Origin: Myxococcales bacterium UBA1203
GTDB taxonomy: Bacteria; Myxococcota; Myxococcia; Myxococcales; UBA5297
DNA: 10,447 nucleotides
NCBI GenBank assembly: GCA_002309695.1
Contig: DBXV01000005.1
Coordinates: forward strand, 14,083 to 24,529
Direction: 5' to 3'
Below the pieces are notes generated by a model. The model saw only the letters and a program-made list of their open reading frames with translations. It did no database searches and had not been told where the DNA came from. The position numbers and the translations under genes are program-made. Of this stretch, positions 6,238 through 10,447 are shown piece after piece. Within the stretch, counting starts at the first letter, position 1, and every line of letters begins with the position of its first letter.

Positions 6238-9200
6238 ATGAAAGACAAAATTTGGCGGCGGCAGAACCTGTTGGGCGGAGCGATTGCCCTGGGGCTGGCT
6301 TTGTCGATGTCGGCCTGCACTGGCGAGAAACTGTCCACCTTAGGACGCCCCTGCGACACGAAAGATGACTGCAGCTCAGGTCAGATCTGCGGCCCCGATA
6401 AAGTATGTATTTTGGGGACCGAGGGCGACGGCGGCTACATTCTCCCGGACGGCGGCATATTTGATCCGGATTCCGGCGTCATCATTGAGCCTGTGTACGA
6501 CGCGGGGATTCCTGAGCGGCCCGAAGCATCGACCTTTGGGAATGACAACACAGTGACCGATTCCGACTGTGACGGCCTGTCGGACGAGGAAGAGTTCTCT
6601 CGCATCTACGGGTTCGACGCGAACGGCCAGCCCATCCACACAGATCCCAACAAGCGTGACTCGGACGGCGACGGCCTGTTGGACGGCATCGAGCTTGGGC
6701 GCACGGCATCTCCGGATCCTGCCTGCGGCTGCGTGAATGGCTCCGAGGACCCTTACTGCGGCTGCACGCCGGAGGATTTTGAGAAGCGGACGAAGCCCGA
6801 ATGCGCCAAGTATTTTTACGGCGTGTCCAGTCCGGCCAATCCGACGAGCCCTGTTCTGGCCGACACCGACGGCGACGGCATCAGCGACGGCGATGAGGAC
6901 CTGAACAACAATGGCCGTCTGGACAGCGGCGAGACGAATCCGGCCGCGGCGGACACGGATGGCGACGGGCTCTTGGACTACGACGAAATCAACCAATACG
7001 GGACGAGCCCCTGGCGCGCGGATTCCGACGGCGACGGTCTGCCGGATGGTCTGGAAGTGAAGAACGGGACGGATCCGCTGAAGAACGATACGGACGGCGA
7101 CGGCTGCTTTGACGGCGACGAGGACAAGAACCGCAACGGGCAGGTGGACGAAGGGGAGAGCGACCCGCGGGATGCGACCGACTGCGGCAGCGGCCTGGCG
7201 GACAGTGATGGCGACGGTCTGGCGGATGAAGAAGAGCAGAGACTGGGAACGGACCCCAACAATCCTGACTCGGATGGCGATGGGCTGTCCGATTACGAAG
7301 AGGTCCGGACGCACGGAACGGATCCGCTCAAAGCGGATACTGATGGCGACGGGCTGAGTGACGGCGACGAAATCAATGTGCGTCACACGGACCCGCTGAA
7401 GACCGACACGGACGACGACGGCATCCCCGACAAAATTGAAATCGACTCCGGCTGCATGGATCCCAACAATAACGATTCAGACGGGGACAGCTATCTGGAT
7501 GGTGTGGAGGCCTACATCGATACTAATGGTGCGTTGAAATACAACGCCCCCTTCAATCCCTGTCAAAAGCAGGATTTCGCCTCCACCAATCCCGCCGCGG
7601 CCAATGCCTGCGCCGCCGACAAGCTGAAAAAAATTAACATCACCAAAGTTTCTTTTGGAGACATCGAGCTTGCTGCGACGACTGACTTTACGGAGGTGAC
7701 CAAGGTCAAAAATGCCTCCGGCCGCGAGGTGGGTATTATGGTTTATAATCCCACGACGCAGGTGGTCGGACTGGCCTTTGAAAAGAGCCCTGCCGGGGCG
7801 ACGGCCGTGGCGGAGGAGGCCAGCGTTCGGAGTTCCTTAAATTCTCTGGGCGCGACCAATTCTGTGCTGCCGCCAACTTCTGACGGGCAAAGCTGGGATG
7901 GCTATGCCTTCGCGGATAATAACTTCTCACAGAATACATCCGCCGACTTAAAGGACCACGCCAACGCCATCGTCTCCAAGTTTGTGAGCGGCGCCACAGG
8001 ACTTCTTTCCGGGACTGCGGGAGTGAACGGGCCTTTCTGGATTGAATCATCCTATATTCGCCGCTCTGCCAGCCGCTCCATCGTTGTGATGGCGCTGACC
8101 CAGAAGTCGAATTACGACACCAATAAGGCGAATTTATTTGATTTGTCCGACATTGCCGGCGGCTCTGCCATCGCTCAGTTTGGCGACACCACCTCGGTGA
8201 AGTGCGAGCTATTCAAGAGCAACGACATGCCCTTGGTGGACTTTGTGTGGGTCGTGGACAACTCGGGCTCCATGGGTGACGACCAGGCGGCTGTCTCCCG
8301 GGCAGCCGATTATCTGGTGACCCTTCTGAACGGGGCCTCCATTGACTGGCGCATGGGGGCCATCACGACAGAGTACGATTTGTACCCCAACACATCGAAT
8401 GGTGGCTGGCACCCCTTCTCCGTGGATGCCGCGACCATTAAGCAGTGGTTTACCGCCGGCAATACGACCTATTTCGGCACCAGCGGCAACTGGCAGGAGA
8501 AAGCCATAGGTTCCGCTTATATGCTTCTGCAGAATCAATCGAACGTCTTCCGGCAGGGCTCCACCATTGTCTTCATCATTCTCGGCGACGAAGATGACCA
8601 ATACTCATCAATGACGCCTGCCCAGTTTATCAGCTATTTCCGGAGTTATTCGTATCCAATAATGATGTATGGCTTGGTTAATCCCAGTGACAGCACGCGG
8701 CTCAGAGCGGTCATTCAGGAATTTGGAAAATATGGAGATATTGCCAATACCAACGACCTGACGACCGTCTTTGACCAGATGATTGATGATATTGTCGGTG
8801 CTGTGAATAAATATGAACTTTCGCAGTCGCCCATTGCTGCCACCATTAAGCTGGCATTCGATAATAATACGCCGCTGTCTAATAATGGCGATCAGTGTGT
8901 CAGAAGCGACGTTCCTCGAAGCACAGCGCATGGGTTCGCCTACGACGGCAACCATAAGACCCTGCTGTTCTACGGTGACTGCCGTCCCATTACAAAGGGC
9001 TACGACATCGCGGCCAGCTATCGCTACTGGAACGACATCACGCACAATCCCGAGGGCGTGGATGAGAAGTGCGAAGTGCCTTTGGAGTGGAGCGTCGAGC
9101 AGAACAAGTGCGTCTGCCCCGATGACTGCGGCGGCAACAATCCCAACATCACGGGGCCCAAGGCGGCGCACAGCAAAGCAGTCACCGGTGACGCCTATTA

Positions 9201-9510
9201 CTGCGACAGCAAGACGTGTCAGTGGACCTGCACAGCGGACTGCGGCGGATGCCCGGCCAACTATCAGTGCGATACGACATCGTGCTCGTGCAGCTGCGTC
9301 GAAGATGTGACCTGCAACGTCGGCTACAAGTTCGACAGCGAGAGCTGCTCATGTGCCTGCGACATAGCTGCTTTGTCCGCCAACATTCCCGAGGGATATC
9401 AGGTCGATGCGGACTTCTGCGGCTACACCTGCAAGGAAAACTGCGGCGGATGTGCGGAGGGAAGCACCTGCAACATGTCCGCGTGCGTCTGCCTCGGAGG
9501 CTTCAACTGA
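6238..9510 (+). CDS. Large surface lipoprotein: TSP type 3 repeats, VWA domain, Cys-rich C-terminus (paralogue 2)
   Basis: Predicted envelope lipoprotein of 1090 residues and tandem paralogue of the gene upstream. AGGAG lies seven bases before the ATG. The signal peptide ends in MSAC with a lipidated Cys27, the same position as in paralogue 1. The order is the same: Cys motif, Asp/Gly linker, eleven TSP3-like calcium repeats with a Cys loop, an unrecognised domain (about 450-665), VWA (about 668-855), a post-VWA region (from about 864, SYRYW at 927-931) and the Cys-rich module (from Cys958). The VWA metal site is the classical DNSGS (Asp674, Ser676, Ser678), followed by SIDWRMGAITT and VFIILGDEDDQ. 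The VWA core has no cysteine and is much diverged from paralogue 1. Bases 8641-8880 are about 45% GC by hand count, against 60% for 5161-5400 of paralogue 1. A surface binding or adhesion role is inferred; the ligand is unknown. It may share a transcript with paralogue 1 or have its own start in the 93-base spacer. Terminators follow the stop. Confidence 0.92.
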   Translation: MKDKIWRRQNLLGGAIALGLALSMSACTGEKLSTLGRPCDTKDDCSSGQICGPDKVCILGTEGDGGYILPDGGIFDPDSGVIIEPVYDAGIPERPEASTFGNDNTVTDSDCDGLSDEEEFSRIYGFDANGQPIHTDPNKRDSDGDGLLDGIELGRTASPDPACGCVNGSEDPYCGCTPEDFEKRTKPECAKYFYGVSSPANPTSPVLADTDGDGISDGDEDLNNNGRLDSGETNPAAADTDGDGLLDYDEINQYGTSPWRADSDGDGLPDGLEVKNGTDPLKNDTDGDGCFDGDEDKNRNGQVDEGESDPRDATDCGSGLADSDGDGLADEEEQRLGTDPNNPDSDGDGLSDYEEVRTHGTDPLKADTDGDGLSDGDEINVRHTDPLKTDTDDDGIPDKIEIDSGCMDPNNNDSDGDSYLDGVEAYIDTNGALKYNAPFNPCQKQDFASTNPAAANACAADKLKKINITKVSFGDIELAATTDFTEVTKVKNASGREVGIMVYNPTTQVVGLAFEKSPAGATAVAEEASVRSSLNSLGATNSVLPPTSDGQSWDGYAFADNNFSQNTSADLKDHANAIVSKFVSGATGLLSGTAGVNGPFWIESSYIRRSASRSIVVMALTQKSNYDTNKANLFDLSDIAGGSAIAQFGDTTSVKCELFKSNDMPLVDFVWVVDNSGSMGDDQAAVSRAADYLVTLLNGASIDWRMGAITTEYDLYPNTSNGGWHPFSVDAATIKQWFTAGNTTYFGTSGNWQEKAIGSAYMLLQNQSNVFRQGSTIVFIILGDEDDQYSSMTPAQFISYFRSYSYPIMMYGLVNPSDSTRLRAVIQEFGKYGDIANTNDLTTVFDQMIDDIVGAVNKYELSQSPIAATIKLAFDNNTPLSNNGDQCVRSDVPRSTAHGFAYDGNHKTLLFYGDCRPITKGYDIAASYRYWNDITHNPEGVDEKCEVPLEWSVEQNKCVCPDDCGGNNPNITGPKAAHSKAVTGDAYYCDSKTCQWTCTADCGGCPANYQCDTTSCSCSCVEDVTCNVGYKFDSESCSCACDIAALSANIPEGYQVDADFCGYTCKENCGGCAEGSTCNMSACVCLGGFN
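6640..7463 (+). repeat. Near-identical DNA block A, copy 2 (TSP3 repeats and Cys loop)
   Basis: Second copy of the block at 3151-3974, in the same orientation and the same position in the protein. The boundaries are sharp. Just upstream the linker sequences have diverged. Downstream the last calcium repeat already differs, with DSDGDS here against DTDGDG in copy 1. Confidence 0.9.
9080..9510 (+). repeat. Near-identical DNA block B, copy 2 (Cys-rich C-terminal module)
   Basis: Second copy of the block at 5711-6144, ending at the stop codon. The similarity stops at the stop codon, and the downstream sequences are unrelated. Confidence 0.88.
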
Positions 9511-9532
9511 TGCCCTGACGGCGCAGGCCTGA

Positions 9533-9567
9533 GGTTCCGTTTCACTTCTGCTGTGAAGCGGACCTTT
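9533..9567 (+). terminator. Hairpin 1 after the lipoprotein genes
   Basis: The arms 9533-9545 and 9553-9564 pair over about 12 bases with one bulged T and one G-T wobble around a 7-base loop. Only TTT follows, so on its own it is a weak terminator. It may protect the 3' end of the mRNA or act with hairpin 2, which starts 12 bases further on. Confidence 0.5.
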
Positions 9568-9575
9568 AGAAAAAT

Positions 9576-9614
9576 AAAGCGGCTCGCCTTTCACAGGAGG
9601 CGGGCCGCTTTTTT
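9576..9614 (+). terminator. Strong intrinsic terminator, probably bidirectional
   Basis: Arms 9576-9589 and 9598-9611 form a 14-base stem with one wobble and an 8-base loop. A run of six T at 9609-9614 overlaps the end of the stem. On the other strand the stem is followed by TTTATTTT, so it can also end the convergent tatA transcript. It lies 66 bases after the stop of paralogue 2 and 40 bases from the end of tatA. Confidence 0.88.
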
Positions 9615-9653
9615 ATTGGTGAATGCTCAATCAGAGATGCTGTCTGCGCAGTT

Positions 9654-9953
9654 TCAGCTGTTTGGAGGAGGCTGCTGTTCGGCCGAAGAGGACGAAGGAG
9701 AGGGCGTTGGCGGCTGCTGAGCGGCATCCTGGCTTTGATGAGAAAGCGCCGGGGCTGTCAGTGAATCCTCAGGTGATGCGGAAGCCGCTGCTGATGCTGA
9801 GGCTGTTCCCTCAGGATCTTTGCCATCGACGCCATCCTTGAAGCCTCGGAGCGCCTTTCCCAGAGACCGCCCCAAATCGGGCAGGCGCTTCCCGCCAAAG
9901 AAAATCAGGATGACGCCCAGGACCACCAGAATTTCAGTCCAGCCCAGCCGCAT
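9654..9953 (-). CDS. tatA: TatA-family twin-arginine translocase subunit
   Basis: Small membrane protein of 99 residues, part of the Tat system that moves folded proteins across the inner membrane. TatA forms the translocation element, recruited by TatC. The N-terminal hydrophobic helix spans about residues 3-19 and contains Glu7. It is followed by the conserved FGG hinge (19-21) and the amphipathic helix KRLPDLGRSLGKALRGFK (22-39). The last 50 or so residues are rich in Ser, Ala, Gln and Pro and are probably disordered, which is common in this family. GGAGG lies shortly before the ATG at 9953. No tatC or tatB is in the window. The gene follows an acidic-tail protein gene on the same strand by 106 bases and may be co-transcribed with it. 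TatA and TatE types cannot be told apart here; TatB is less likely given the short length and the FGG hinge. Confidence 0.92.
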   Translation of the reverse strand: MRLGWTEILVVLGVILIFFGGKRLPDLGRSLGKALRGFKDGVDGKDPEGTASASAAASASPEDSLTAPALSHQSQDAAQQPPTPSPSSSSAEQQPPPNS

Positions 9954-10059
9954 GAGAAACCTCCGAAAAGCCGCGCGTCAGGCGGCCGCAATGATTCCCA
10001 GATAGATTTCCTGAAAAAGTCCCCTGCCTTTCGTCGGGACGGGAGGCTCACGACAGACA

Positions 10060-10447
10060 TCAGTCGCCGTCAAAGGCTTCATCAGCGGCGGATTGGGCCG
10101 ATTGTGCTTTGTTTTTGCCCTTGCTTCGGGGAGCGGGGGCTTCTTCCTCGGAATCGTCGGAATCGGCGCTCTCGTCCTCATCGTCGCCATCGTCGGTGTC
10201 CGTCAGGTCATCCGATATGAAGAAGCTGTCGTCATCGTCCTCATCGAAGGAATCGTCATCCTCCTCGGCGGGAGCGGCTTTTTTGATGGGCGCCCGTTTT
10301 TTCTTTTTGGGCGGCTGACGCCTTCTCTTTTTGACTGGTTTTCTCTTTTTCTTCTTCTTGGACGCCGGCTTCTGGGCGCTGGCCGCAGGCGCGGACGGAG
10401 TTGCGGTATTGGCTGTATTCGCCTCAGCTGTGGGCGGCGCTGGCGGG
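10060..10447 (-). CDS. 3' end of a gene for a protein with a charged, disordered tail (partial)
   Basis: An open minus-strand frame enters from the window edge and ends at TGA 10060-10062, giving about 128 residues with no start inside the window. The visible part is low complexity. It begins Ala/Pro/Thr-rich (TAEANTANTATPSAPAA). Next is a block rich in Lys and Arg (KKKKRKPVKKRRR and PPKKKKR). Then comes a block dominated by Asp and Glu (EEDDDSFDEDDDD, then TDTDDGDDEDESADSDDSEEE). It ends in a mixed polar tail finishing AADEAFDGD. Third codon positions are mainly G or C, as in neighbouring genes, which supports this frame over others across the region. The tail is surely disordered, but the function cannot be assigned because the folded part, if any, is outside the window. 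tatA lies 106 bases downstream on the same strand. Confidence 0.7.
   Translation of the reverse strand, partial: PPAPPTAEANTANTATPSAPAASAQKPASKKKKKRKPVKKRRRQPPKKKKRAPIKKAAPAEEDDDSFDEDDDDSFFISDDLTDTDDGDDEDESADSDDSEEEAPAPRSKGKNKAQSAQSAADEAFDGD

Noticed and set aside
10109..10318. Plus-strand Ser-rich small open frame
   Set aside because: It is the reverse of the Asp/Glu- and Lys-rich codons of the partial minus-strand gene, which explains its poly-Ser sequence.

Overview
The window carries seven protein-coding genes: six complete and one cut off by the right edge. GC is high (about 60% in the samples I counted by hand). The mix suggests a Gram-negative bacterium of the Myxococcota or former Deltaproteobacteria. 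The clues are giant calcium-repeat/VWA lipoproteins with Asp/Gly-rich linkers, a stand-alone GspE/MshEN-type domain protein, and YqgE and TatA homologues. This placement is inference from gene content; no rRNA or other phylogenetic marker is present.

Left arm (about 1-2400, all minus strand). A stand-alone MshEN-domain protein (1661-2392) is followed by a candidate terminator. Next come a YqgE/AlgH-family protein (941-1504) and a CPBP-family intramembrane metalloprotease (10-930 or 10-894), which are closely spaced and probably co-transcribed.

Centre (2752-9510, plus strand). Two tandem paralogous genes encode predicted surface lipoproteins of 1130 and 1090 residues with the same layout: signal peptide and lipobox, small Cys motif, Asp/Gly linker, eleven thrombospondin type 3-like calcium repeats interrupted by a Cys loop, an unrecognised domain, a VWA domain, a post-VWA beta-type region, and a Cys-rich C-terminal module. 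The N-terminal, repeat and C-terminal parts are almost identical at DNA level, including a 154-nt stretch with no mismatch. The VWA cores have diverged strongly, and the second one is clearly AT-richer. This mosaic pattern is the main discovery of the window. It fits gene conversion of the conserved flanks, or replacement of the functional core inside a conserved surface scaffold.

Right arm (9511-10447). Two tandem hairpins, the second a good intrinsic terminator, separate the lipoprotein genes from a convergent minus-strand unit. That unit contains tatA (9654-9953) and, upstream of it, the 3' end of a gene for a protein with a disordered tail that runs from Ala/Pro-rich to Lys/Arg-rich to Asp/Glu-rich (10060 to the window edge).

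The two lipoproteins probably work together or as alternatives at the cell surface in binding or adhesion. The flanking genes are housekeeping or envelope-related and show no clear functional link to them.
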